Assembly (NCBI GenBank): GCA_003585735.1
Contig: NQOH01000001.1
Location: forward strand, 319,424 to 325,987
Source: Gardnerella kenyensis
GTDB taxonomy: Bacteria; Actinomycetota; Actinomycetes; Actinomycetales; Bifidobacteriaceae
Direction: 5' to 3'
DNA: 6,564 nt
The number at the start of each line of letters is the position of its first letter. Within the stretch, counting starts at the first letter, position 1. The translations under genes and the position numbers were made by a program. The notes beneath the pieces were generated by a model. The model had not been told where the DNA came from. It ran no database searches and saw only the letters and a program-made list of their open reading frames with translations. This document shows positions 1 to 5,748 of the stretch, one piece after another.

Positions 1-549
1 ATGCACATTTAATCCAGTAAGCTCACCTACTCGCATGCCAGTTGCGTATAAAAGCTCTAGAATTGCAGCATTGCGAAGTTCAATTGCACGCATCTTTTTT
101 GAGCATGATGATGAATTATTAGCTTCAGCATCAACATTATTCATTAATTCCTCTGCTTGCGATTCATCAAGCACAGTAGGTAGCATATTTTCAATTTTTG
201 GAGTCATTAAAATTTCTGCAGGATCGCTTTTTATGTATCCAACATGCTGACACCATGCAAAAAATCCGCGCACAGCAACAACTTTTCTAGCTAAGCTTGA
301 GCGCGCATGATTCTTAGAAACATTTGCCATCCATAAACGCAAATCATCCGTAGCAAGATTCGAAATATTATTAAAGCCGTGCAGATTACACCATGCTAGG
401 CATTGCAAAATATCGCTTTCGTAAGCTCGCTGCGTACGCTCCCCCAAGCCCTTATTCGCACGCACATACTTAATATAATCATCTACTAAACTTGCATACT
501 TAGAAGAACAAGCCAAAGAATCAGCAACAAGTGATGATTTATTGCTCAT
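1..549 (-). CDS. xerC: Tyrosine recombinase XerC-type, 3'-truncated by window edge
   Basis: Site-specific tyrosine recombinase of the Xer family, which in bacteria resolves chromosome dimers at dif with a partner Xer protein. Only the first 183 codons are in the window; the frame is open to the left edge. The start is the ATG at 549-547, preceded by GGAAGGTGAG (556-565) at good spacing. Residues about 18-105 form the SAM-like core-binding domain, including a basic RSSLARK stretch at 83-89. The catalytic domain begins near 122. The motif LLYATGMRVGEL (166-177) carries the first catalytic arginine, R173; the later catalytic residues (K, HxxR, H/W, Y) lie outside the window. A Ser/Asn-rich linker (about 140-152) and a roughly 17-residue N-terminal extension shift this arginine compared with about 148 in E. 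coli Xer proteins. XerC rather than XerD is my choice because the RSSLARK and LPTVL surroundings resemble mycobacterial XerC as I remember it; XerD or a related integrase remains possible. Confidence 0.88.
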   Translation of the reverse strand, partial: MSNKSSLVADSLACSSKYASLVDDYIKYVRANKGLGERTQRAYESDILQCLAWCNLHGFNNISNLATDDLRLWMANVSKNHARSSLARKVVAVRGFFAWCQHVGYIKSDPAEILMTPKIENMLPTVLDESQAEELMNNVDAEANNSSSCSKKMRAIELRNAAILELLYATGMRVGELTGLNVH

Positions 550-555
550 ACTTAA

Positions 556-565
556 CTCACCTTCC
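556..565 (-). promoter_or_regulatory. Ribosome binding site of xerC
   Basis: GGAAGGTGAG on the minus strand ends 6 bases before the ATG at 549. It is a strong Shine-Dalgarno sequence and fixes the start of the recombinase gene, which lacks its 3' end here. Confidence 0.7.
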
Positions 566-587
566 ATAAAAGTTTAAAGCGAAACGT

Positions 588-616
588 TTGCTATACGTGC
601 CTGTCACATGCATAAT
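588..616 (+). promoter_or_regulatory. Weak promoter candidate for the SH3-like gene
   Basis: TTGCTA (588-593) and CATAAT (611-616) are separated by exactly 17 bases and match the sigma-70 type consensus at 4/6 and 5/6 positions. The predicted transcript would start near 622-624, at or inside the ribosome binding site, which argues against it. An alternative is the extended -10-like TGCTATACG at 589-597, which would leave a leader of about 30 bases. The 86-base gap must hold promoters for both divergent genes, but neither can be fixed by eye. Confidence 0.25.
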
Positions 617-621
617 ACAAC

Positions 622-627
622 AAGGAG
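622..627 (+). promoter_or_regulatory. Ribosome binding site deciding the start of the SH3-like gene
   Basis: AAGGAG lies 8 bases before the ATG at 636. An in-frame ATG further upstream at 588 has no Shine-Dalgarno sequence and would put this site inside the coding region, so the start at 636 is preferred. Confidence 0.75.
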
Positions 628-635
628 CTTGTTTT

Positions 636-926
636 ATGAACACACGTACAAAACCAACTACACTACCGCAGCAAATACCTGCAGGCGCTCGCATAGTAGT
701 AAGAACATACAAAATTATAGAAGAAAATAATGATGGAGCGCAAAAAATCGAGTACCATGATGCGATTGGGCACGTACTCGAGTGGGACGGGGTAATGCTT
801 CATTTGCTTCGAGATCCTGCAGCAAACGGCACTAGAGCTGCCGAAGAAATGTTCATTGACGCCAACACTATTTACCGATTAAAGCCAATCCCAGAACGCA
901 AATTCCAAAAGCCTCTTAAAGTATAG
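636..926 (+). CDS. Small stand-alone SH3-like beta-barrel protein, function unknown
   Basis: A 96-residue protein, chosen to start at 636 because AAGGAG sits 8 bases upstream; the longer open frame from 588 adds 16 residues that do not look native. It has no signal peptide or membrane segment and is probably cytosolic. After a polar N-terminus, the body (about 14-88) alternates short beta-like stretches: PAGARIVVRTY (15-25), YHDAIGHVLEWDG (40-52), LHLLRD (55-60), MFIDANTIYRLKPIPER (72-88). This layout (G-R-V-V-R, then D-x-I/L-G, then I-x-L-K-x-I/V-P) resembles the SH3-like N-terminal domain found before the acetyltransferase domain in mycobacterial Rv0428c-type proteins, but here no acetyltransferase follows. 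I think it belongs to a small bifidobacterial/actinobacterial DUF family (perhaps DUF6725), from memory only. It diverges from xerC and converges on tyrA with a 39-base gap. The gene looks real; its function is unknown. Confidence 0.8.
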   Translation: MNTRTKPTTLPQQIPAGARIVVRTYKIIEENNDGAQKIEYHDAIGHVLEWDGVMLHLLRDPAANGTRAAEEMFIDANTIYRLKPIPERKFQKPLKV

Positions 927-965
927 ACACACCAAAACTCTCGCCACATTAAAAAGAAACTAGCA

Positions 966-2051
966 TTATAAGTTGCTTAGCGAACTATCTGAACGCAACA
1001 GCAGTTGAGAAGATTCGCTGGTATTGAATCCGGAAAGTTCAACAATGGATTCGCCTAAGCGCGCAGATTCTAGTAATTCTTGCTGCCAATTGCTTCTGGA
1101 ATCATACTTCCACAATCTGCTATTTACATCATCGCTTTGATTCGTATTAGTTTTAGACGAGTTGCGCTGCTGGTATTTATATTCTCTCCACGATTGAGCT
1201 TTATCAAAAAACTCTTGCTCATGATCGTCAGCAGCTTGCACATCTTGATCAAGCATATTTGCAGCAAAAGTTAGCTCAGAAATTACGGAACGCAATAATT
1301 TCGCAGTATTATGCCGATTTTCGCTTACCATTGCGCGCGTGCGTTGAGGATCCGTAAGAGCAACACGTGTCATATCTCGCCAAGAACCGGCAGATAATTG
1401 CAAAGCGATTGCACGATTAGATTGTTCGCACAAAACATTTGCTAGAGCAGTTGCAACAACGTGAGGCATGTGAGAAATAAGAGCTGCAGAATTATCGTGC
1501 GTTTCATCATCCAAAACTATTGCGCGATTCTTACATAAAGAAACAATCATTTGTAAAATATTGCGAACTCGCCAAAACTCCGTGTTGTTATCAACAGTTA
1601 AAGCCCACAAAGCATTTTCTAAAAGTTCAGCGCTAGAAGATTCCCAACCAGTAAATTCGCTTCCAGCCATAGGATGCGCACCAACATAGCAATCTTGCAA
1701 ACCTGCTGCAGCAACCTGCTGGCGAACTAAAGTTTTTACACTACCAACATCGCTAATAGTTGTGCAAGATTTGTCAATATAAGGCGCAATTTCTTGCAAA
1801 ATACTTGGCATAGCAAACAAAGCATTGCACAAAATTAGAACGTTTGGACGAAGTTTAGCTAAATCTTGTACATTTTCTACGCAGGTAATTCCTAAACTTT
1901 TAGCTTCATCGTACATATTTTTGTGACGATTCCAAGCATAAACGCTGCATTCCGGCAATTTTGCAAGTCTTTTTGCAAGAGATCCGCCAATAAGACCAAG
2001 TCCTACAATACCGACAGAAAATTTTTGAGAAAACTCAGCATCTTCTACCAT
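966..2051 (-). CDS. tyrA: Prephenate dehydrogenase
   Basis: Oxidatively decarboxylates prephenate with NAD(P)+ to 4-hydroxyphenylpyruvate, the committed step to tyrosine in the cytosol. The 361-residue protein starts with a Rossmann domain: FSVGIVGLGLIGGSLAKRL (11-29) holds the GxGxxG dinucleotide motif at 17-22. DVGSVK (101-106) and GAHPMAGSE (124-132, with the conserved His126) line the active site. The helical dehydrogenase domain has DDETHD (181-186), ISHMPHVVA (192-200) and AGSWRDMTRVA (221-231), whose Arg225 matches the prephenate-binding arginine position of the family. From about 290 to the end there is a polar tail rich in Ser, Asn and Gln, then a short helix-like YDSRSNWQQELLESARLGES (316-335); it does not look like the C-terminal ACT domain seen in many Gram-positive TyrA. 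The ATG overlaps the pheA stop (ATGGTAG, 7-base overlap), with only a weak GAAAGAG upstream, so translation is probably coupled to pheA. No chorismate mutase domain is present. Confidence 0.95.
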   Translation of the reverse strand: MVEDAEFSQKFSVGIVGLGLIGGSLAKRLAKLPECSVYAWNRHKNMYDEAKSLGITCVENVQDLAKLRPNVLILCNALFAMPSILQEIAPYIDKSCTTISDVGSVKTLVRQQVAAAGLQDCYVGAHPMAGSEFTGWESSSAELLENALWALTVDNNTEFWRVRNILQMIVSLCKNRAIVLDDETHDNSAALISHMPHVVATALANVLCEQSNRAIALQLSAGSWRDMTRVALTDPQRTRAMVSENRHNTAKLLRSVISELTFAANMLDQDVQAADDHEQEFFDKAQSWREYKYQQRNSSKTNTNQSDDVNSRLWKYDSRSNWQQELLESARLGESIVELSGFNTSESSQLLLRSDSSLSNL

Positions 2052-3040
2052 AATAATTCTCTTTCTGCACGTGTTACGTTCAAATTACGCAAAGCATCAA
2101 CCGAAGGTTCAACGCATACTCCACCATTAGGTAGCATCCAATCGTTCATCACTGGATTATTGTGCTTATTCGAAGGGTATACTGCTAAAGCTCGAACCCA
2201 ATCGCCATGTTCAACAACCTCTTGAATCATAGCTTTACAGGTAGAATCCCAAGGAGCAGCATCAACAGTTGCAATAAAACTGTATAAACCGCCCTGCCCT
2301 TTAATCGGCCTAGACATAAAAGAAGTCATATTAAGACCATGATCGCGCACAACATCAAGCAAATTTGCTAACACGCCAGCGCCTGTGCAACGCGGAATAA
2401 AAGCAATAATTGATGAAAATGATGAAAAGTTTTCGCGCTGCACATTAACAAAATCTAAAGCTTCATCTCTAGGAGCTAATACTAAAAACTCAGTGCGCGC
2501 GCCAGAAAAATCTTCAACGCCTTCACTCACAATCTGCCTATTGTATAAATCAGCACAAATTCTAGGGCATAAAGCAACTTCACCAGGAACTAAATCCCTA
2601 CAAGCAGCAGCGTTTGAAGACGCAGTTTTTTCTTGTAACCCGCGCTCTTGAGCAAACTTACGGCATTGTGCCAACGCGTGCGGGTGAGCAACAATAGTAG
2701 AACAGTTATCGATTGAATCTGACTTGCAAATAACAGCATCAAAACTAATATCGACGCCTACGCGAGCAATACCAACCATATTTTTTGCATCAATTAATAA
2801 ATCTAAATTAGGTATTACAACGCCTTCAATATTGTTTTCCCAAGCAATAACGCCCCAATGATGATTCTCTTCAATTTCACTAGCAATACTGCGAACATTC
2901 TCGCAAGCAGTTGGAATAAGTTGCAAATTATCAAACGATTGTAACTGCTGTTGAACTTTTAAAGCTGCTTGATGCGTAAAAGAACCTTCCGGCCCTAAAT
3001 AGCATAATTTACGCGAGTAATTACTGTTACTACTATTCAT
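2045..3040 (-). CDS. pheA: Prephenate dehydratase with C-terminal ACT domain
   Basis: Converts prephenate to phenylpyruvate, the branch step to phenylalanine. The 331-residue length suits a monofunctional dehydratase; no chorismate mutase domain is fused. The two-lobed catalytic domain (about 11-190) shows YLGPEGSFTHQAA (14-26), AWENNIEGVVIPNLDLL (66-82), AHPHALAQC (118-126) and ARTEFLVLAP (181-190). The ACT regulatory domain (about 208-290) shows GAGVLANLLDVV (220-231) and FMSRPIKGQGGLYSF (241-255), corresponding to the GALxxxL and ESRP phenylalanine-binding motifs, so feedback control by Phe is expected. Several key motifs are divergent: ENS/ENT is ENN, TRF is TEF (Thr183 kept), and ESRP is MSRP. 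The ATG is preceded by AAGGAA (3046-3051). It is the first gene of a pair with tyrA, so prephenate is directed to both products from one transcript. Upstream are three 10-bp tandem repeats and a possible -10 box. Confidence 0.95.
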   Translation of the reverse strand: MNSSNSNYSRKLCYLGPEGSFTHQAALKVQQQLQSFDNLQLIPTACENVRSIASEIEENHHWGVIAWENNIEGVVIPNLDLLIDAKNMVGIARVGVDISFDAVICKSDSIDNCSTIVAHPHALAQCRKFAQERGLQEKTASSNAAACRDLVPGEVALCPRICADLYNRQIVSEGVEDFSGARTEFLVLAPRDEALDFVNVQRENFSSFSSIIAFIPRCTGAGVLANLLDVVRDHGLNMTSFMSRPIKGQGGLYSFIATVDAAPWDSTCKAMIQEVVEHGDWVRALAVYPSNKHNNPVMNDWMLPNGGVCVEPSVDALRNLNVTRAERELLW

Positions 3041-3073
3041 AACTATTCCTTAAAAACTGTTGCATTTAAGAAT

Positions 3074-3079
3074 ATTGTA
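3074..3079 (-). promoter_or_regulatory. Possible -10 box of the pheA-tyrA pair
   Basis: TACAAT on the minus strand matches the -10 consensus at 5/6 and would start transcription about 26 bases before the pheA ATG. At 17-base spacing the -35 position reads GTATTT, a poor match, so either this is not the promoter or it needs an activator. The neighbouring 10-bp repeats end where the -35 box would lie. Low confidence. Confidence 0.25.
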
Positions 3080-3097
3080 AGCAAAACTACCGTAAAA

Positions 3098-3127
3098 AAT
3101 ACTGCTTAATACTGCTTAATACTGCTT
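3098..3127. repeat. Three tandem copies of a 10-bp unit upstream of pheA
   Basis: AATACTGCTT (plus strand; AAGCAGTATT on the coding strand of pheA) occurs three times in a row without mismatch. The 146-base spacer between the membrane-protein stop and the pheA start contains no gene. A period of 10 bp places the copies on nearly the same face of the helix, as in a cluster of regulator sites, but simple replication slippage would also make such an array. Confidence 0.9.
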
Positions 3128-3186
3128 TGTATGCAAAACGTGCCGCTAAGTCGCGCTTAAATTATTGCAAATTTTTACTTACTTTG

Positions 3187-3594
3187 CTATTTAACAACAA
3201 ACCAACGCTGAGGCATGCAAAGCAAAATTGCGTGAGCAATAAGAACACCATAAAGCCACAAATATCCCACATATTGAACGCACCAAGGCACAGGAATAGT
3301 AAAACCAACCGGCACAAGAATTGCACTGCCAATAAAACCTAATGCGAGAATCCAAGCAAACGCGGAAAAAACTATTGCATGAATGAATAATCCCCACCAT
3401 CCGCTACGAGCTCTTGCGCACCAAGAAGAAAGCAGAAGTAATATCATTGCAACAACAAAACCATATGGCAAATTGCTCATCGCACCACAACGATGAACAA
3501 ACGTTCCGATTAGCGAACACAGAAGTGCAGAAACACACGTGGTCGCACACTTACCCCACAAAGGTAAGCGATGCGACCACGGTTTTGATGACAT
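3187..3594 (-). CDS. Small four-helix cysteine-rich integral membrane protein, unknown function
   Basis: A 135-residue hydrophobic protein with four predicted membrane helices at about 14-36, 42-60, 66-90 and 105-127, joined by very short loops; both ends are short and polar. It has seven cysteines (16, 20, 26, 36, 59, 105, 126) and many tryptophans, including WSHRLPLW near the start and SGWWGLF at 64-70. No catalytic motif, transport signature or lipobox is recognisable, and I do not assign a family. The ATG at 3594 follows GAGG in TTGAGGCG at a rather long spacing of about 11 bases; no better start is seen downstream. It lies 45 bases behind typA on the same strand with no convincing terminator between, so it may be co-transcribed. 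A strong stem-loop covers codons 5-19. The open frame and membrane profile make it a real gene; the role is unknown. Confidence 0.75.
   Translation of the reverse strand: MSSKPWSHRLPLWGKCATTCVSALLCSLIGTFVHRCGAMSNLPYGFVVAMILLLLSSWCARARSGWWGLFIHAIVFSAFAWILALGFIGSAILVPVGFTIPVPWCVQYVGYLWLYGVLIAHAILLCMPQRWFVVK
3538..3581 (-). other. Strong stem-loop inside the start of the membrane-protein gene
   Basis: CGTGGTCGCA (3538-3547) pairs perfectly with TGCGACCACG (3572-3581), and inside it CTTACC (3550-3555) pairs with GGTAAG (3563-3568) around a 7-base loop, with a small 2/3-base internal loop between the stems. That is 16 pairs in 44 bases. It starts about 14 bases after the A of the ATG and lacks a T-tract, so it is not a standard terminator; effects on translation or mRNA stability are more plausible. 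Confidence 0.7.
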
Positions 3595-3602
3595 AATAGT
3601 TA

Positions 3603-3640
3603 ACGCCTCAATTTTAAAATAGTATTTTCGCGGTAGGCGT
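3603..3640 (-). promoter_or_regulatory. Inverted repeat between the typA stop and the next ribosome binding site
   Basis: ACGCCT and AGGCGT form a 6-bp inverted repeat with a 26-base AT-rich loop. On the mRNA the first arm begins in the typA stop codon and the second overlaps the GAGGCG Shine-Dalgarno sequence of the membrane-protein gene. The pairing could mask that site until ribosomes finish typA. The stem is short, so this is a suggestion only. Confidence 0.35.
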
Positions 3641-5562
3641 CACGCAGCATTGTTCTGACGACGCTGCTTAGCACGCCACTTATACCATTCATCACGGCTC
3701 AAAATAATCTTGCGCACGCGAATAGCTTCAGGCGTCACCTCAACGCACTCGTCTTCGTTAGCGAAATCAAGAGACTCTTCCAAGCTCATCTTAATTGGCG
3801 GAGTCAAAGTTTCGAGAACATCAGCAGTTGAAGAACGCATATTCGTCATGTGCTTAGCAAGAGTAATGTTCACATCCAACTCGTCTGGCTTATTGTTAAT
3901 ACCAACGATTTGACCTTCGTAAACTGGGCTTTGCGGATCGACGAAGAAGATACCGCGAGCTTGCAAACGCTGCATAGCGTAAGGAGTTGCAACACCCTTA
4001 CGATCGCAAACCATAGAACCGTTCTGACGAGTAACAATCTGACCAGCCCATGGAGCGTAACCTGCGGAAATAGAGCTTGCAATACCAGTTCCGCGAGTAG
4101 CAGAAAGCAAAGCAGTGCGGAAACCAATAAGGCCACGAGAAGGAACAGTAAATTGCAAACGAACCCAACCAGAACCATGGTTGCTCATAGAATCCATGCG
4201 GCCTTTACGATCAGCCATAAGCTGGGTAACAGTACCCATGTACTCTTCTGGAACGTCAATCGTTGTGTTTTCCATAGGCTCGTTAATTTGACCATCAATA
4301 GTCTTAGTAACAACCTGAGGACGACCAACCGTAAGCTCGTAGCCTTCGCGACGCATCTGCTCAGCCAACACAGCCAACGCAAGCTCGCCACGACCTTGAA
4401 CTTCCCAAGCATCTGGACGCTCAGTTGGAATAACCTTAATAGAAACGTTACCAATAAGCTCGCGATCCAAACGATCCTTAATCATACGAGCAGTAAGCTT
4501 ATGATCTTTTCCTTCAGTTCCAGCAAGAGGAGAATCGTTTACGCCGAAAGTCATAGAAATTGCAGGATCATCAACGTGAATTAATGGAAGTGGCTTTGGA
4601 TCGTTCTGGTCAACAATCGTTTCGCCAATCATAATGTCGTTAACGCCAGCAACAGCCACAATGTCACCAGGGCCTGCAGAAGCTACAGGAGTACGCTCCA
4701 AGCCTTGAGTGCGAAGAAGCTCAGAAACACGGAAGTTTTCAATAGAACCATCAACGCGGGAAAGACCGTAAGTCTTACCCTTTTCCAAAGTGCCGTTGTA
4801 AATACGAACCAAGCCCAAGCGTCCAAGGAAGTCGGAGGAATCAATGTTTGCAACATGAGCTTGAAGAGGAGCGCCTTCTTCGTATTGCGGAGCTGGAATG
4901 TTTGAAATAATAGAATCAAACAGAGGCTCCAAATTGTCGTTATCTGGTAATCCGCCATTTTCTGGCTGATTTTGAGAAGCGTAACCGGCTTTAGCAGCGC
5001 AATAAATTACTGGCAAATCAAGCAAAGCATCGAGATCAAGGTCAATACCTTCCTCAACAACATCCTGAGCCAAGCCAAGAAGCAAATCTGTAGATTCGCC
5101 AACAACTTCTTCAATGCGAGCATCCGGACGATCAACCTTATTTACGCACAAAATCACAGGAAGCTTAGCTTCCAAAGCTTTACGAAGCACAAAGCGAGTC
5201 TGTGGAAGAGGGCCTTCGGAAGCATCAACAAGAAGAACAACACCGTCAACCATGGAAATACCGCGTTCAACTTCGCCGCCGAAGTCAGCGTGGCCAGGAG
5301 TATCAATCACGTTAATAGTGATGCCTTCTGGATGGCCATATTTTTCAGCTAACGGACCGGTATACTGCACAGCAGTGTTCTTAGCAAGAATAGTAATGCC
5401 CTTTTCGCGTTCCAAATCATTGGAATCCATCACACGGTCTGGGACTTCTTCGCGCTCAGAAAATACGTGCGACTGCTGAAGCATGGCGTTTACCAGAGTG
5501 GTCTTACCGTGGTCGACGTGCGCCACAATTGCCACATTTCGAATATCACCGCGAACAGTCAT
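3640..5562 (-). CDS. typA: Ribosome-associated translational GTPase TypA/BipA
   Basis: A translation-factor GTPase of the EF-G/LepA group that binds ribosomes and helps with ribosome assembly and stress or cold adaptation in other bacteria. The 640-residue protein is near family length (E. coli BipA about 607). The GTPase domain shows G1 AHVDHGKT (14-21), G2 EKGITI (53-58), G3 DTPGHADF (87-94), G4 NKVD (141-144) and a G5-like CAAKAG (188-193). The beta-barrel domain II follows at about 230-320, EF-G-like domains III and V at about 330-410 and 425-505, then the BipA-specific C-terminal domain with KHMTNMRSS (570-578) and a very basic end (KWRAKQRRQ). The ATG at 5562 has GAAGAGG at 7-base spacing; an in-frame ATG 16 codons upstream (5610) has no such site and adds non-conserved residues. 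A likely terminator separates it from parA upstream; the membrane-protein gene follows 45 bases after its stop. Confidence 0.97.
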   Translation of the reverse strand: MTVRGDIRNVAIVAHVDHGKTTLVNAMLQQSHVFSEREEVPDRVMDSNDLEREKGITILAKNTAVQYTGPLAEKYGHPEGITINVIDTPGHADFGGEVERGISMVDGVVLLVDASEGPLPQTRFVLRKALEAKLPVILCVNKVDRPDARIEEVVGESTDLLLGLAQDVVEEGIDLDLDALLDLPVIYCAAKAGYASQNQPENGGLPDNDNLEPLFDSIISNIPAPQYEEGAPLQAHVANIDSSDFLGRLGLVRIYNGTLEKGKTYGLSRVDGSIENFRVSELLRTQGLERTPVASAGPGDIVAVAGVNDIMIGETIVDQNDPKPLPLIHVDDPAISMTFGVNDSPLAGTEGKDHKLTARMIKDRLDRELIGNVSIKVIPTERPDAWEVQGRGELALAVLAEQMRREGYELTVGRPQVVTKTIDGQINEPMENTTIDVPEEYMGTVTQLMADRKGRMDSMSNHGSGWVRLQFTVPSRGLIGFRTALLSATRGTGIASSISAGYAPWAGQIVTRQNGSMVCDRKGVATPYAMQRLQARGIFFVDPQSPVYEGQIVGINNKPDELDVNITLAKHMTNMRSSTADVLETLTPPIKMSLEESLDFANEDECVEVTPEAIRVRKIILSRDEWYKWRAKQRRQNNAA

Positions 5563-5569
5563 CACAAAA

Positions 5570-5576
5570 CCTCTTC
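5570..5576 (-). promoter_or_regulatory. Ribosome binding site deciding the typA start
   Basis: GAAGAGG on the minus strand lies 7 bases before the ATG at 5562 and supports that start over the upstream in-frame ATG at 5610. Confidence 0.65.
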
Positions 5577-5663
5577 CATTCTTCGCGTTTAAGTAATTAT
5601 TTACAAGCAACTATTTTAAAGCTGAAGCCAATTAAATAGCCGCAATACGTTATTGGCAAAACC

Positions 5664-5696
5664 AAAATCGGCAAACTGCCAAACCTCGCCGATTTT
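5664..5696 (-). terminator. Probable intrinsic terminator after parA
   Basis: A perfect 9-bp inverted repeat, AAAATCGGC (5664-5672) and GCCGATTTT (5688-5696), with a 15-base loop, lies 52 bases past the parA stop. Read from parA, the stem ends in TTTT and continues as GGTTTTG, so there is an interrupted T-tract. The long loop makes it weaker than a textbook terminator. The same DNA can fold into the shorter hairpins GGCA-AAC-TGCC (5670-5680) and TTGG-CCAA (5653-5665). The remaining 186-base spacer holds no gene; a typA promoter must lie in 5577-5660 but no clear -35/-10 pair stands out. Confidence 0.5.
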
Positions 5697-5748
5697 ACTC
5701 GCGAGCGCAGACAGCTTTTAATCCACACTAACGTAGAACCACAAGAAC

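Noticed and set aside
1..549. Mobile-element integrase at the left edge, suggesting a genomic island.
   Set aside because: The sequence resembles housekeeping XerC, with core genes around it and no attachment-site repeats, tRNA gene or phage genes.
588..635. Longer N-terminus for the SH3-like gene starting at 588.
   Set aside because: No ribosome binding site before 588, and AAGGAG before 636 is well placed.
927..965. Expected bidirectional terminator between the converging SH3-like gene and tyrA.
   Set aside because: No inverted repeat with a T-tract is visible in the 39-base gap; termination must be elsewhere or factor-dependent.
3033..3065. A 10-codon upstream open frame (MQQFLRNSYE) overlapping the pheA start, possibly an aromatic attenuation leader peptide.
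   Set aside because: It has no Shine-Dalgarno sequence, only one Phe and one Tyr codon, and no terminator/antiterminator pair follows before pheA.
3124..3181. Possible terminator or hairpin after the membrane-protein gene (TAAG/CTTA and TGCAA/TTGCA arms).
   Set aside because: Stems are only 4-5 bp in AT-rich sequence, with no following T-tract.
3191..3400. Alternative minus-strand frame inside the membrane-protein gene.
   Set aside because: Out of frame with the longer gene that has a start signal and a consistent four-helix profile; overlapping hydrophobic frames are common here.
3850..4584. Long plus-strand open frame (244 codons) opposite typA.
   Set aside because: It lies entirely antisense to typA, whose GTPase motifs are complete; the translation is rich in Ser, Asn and Thr as expected from a shadow frame and shows no domain.
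5114..5479. Plus-strand open frame of 121 codons within typA.
   Set aside because: Antisense to the conserved GTPase domain; no ribosome binding site and shadow-like composition.
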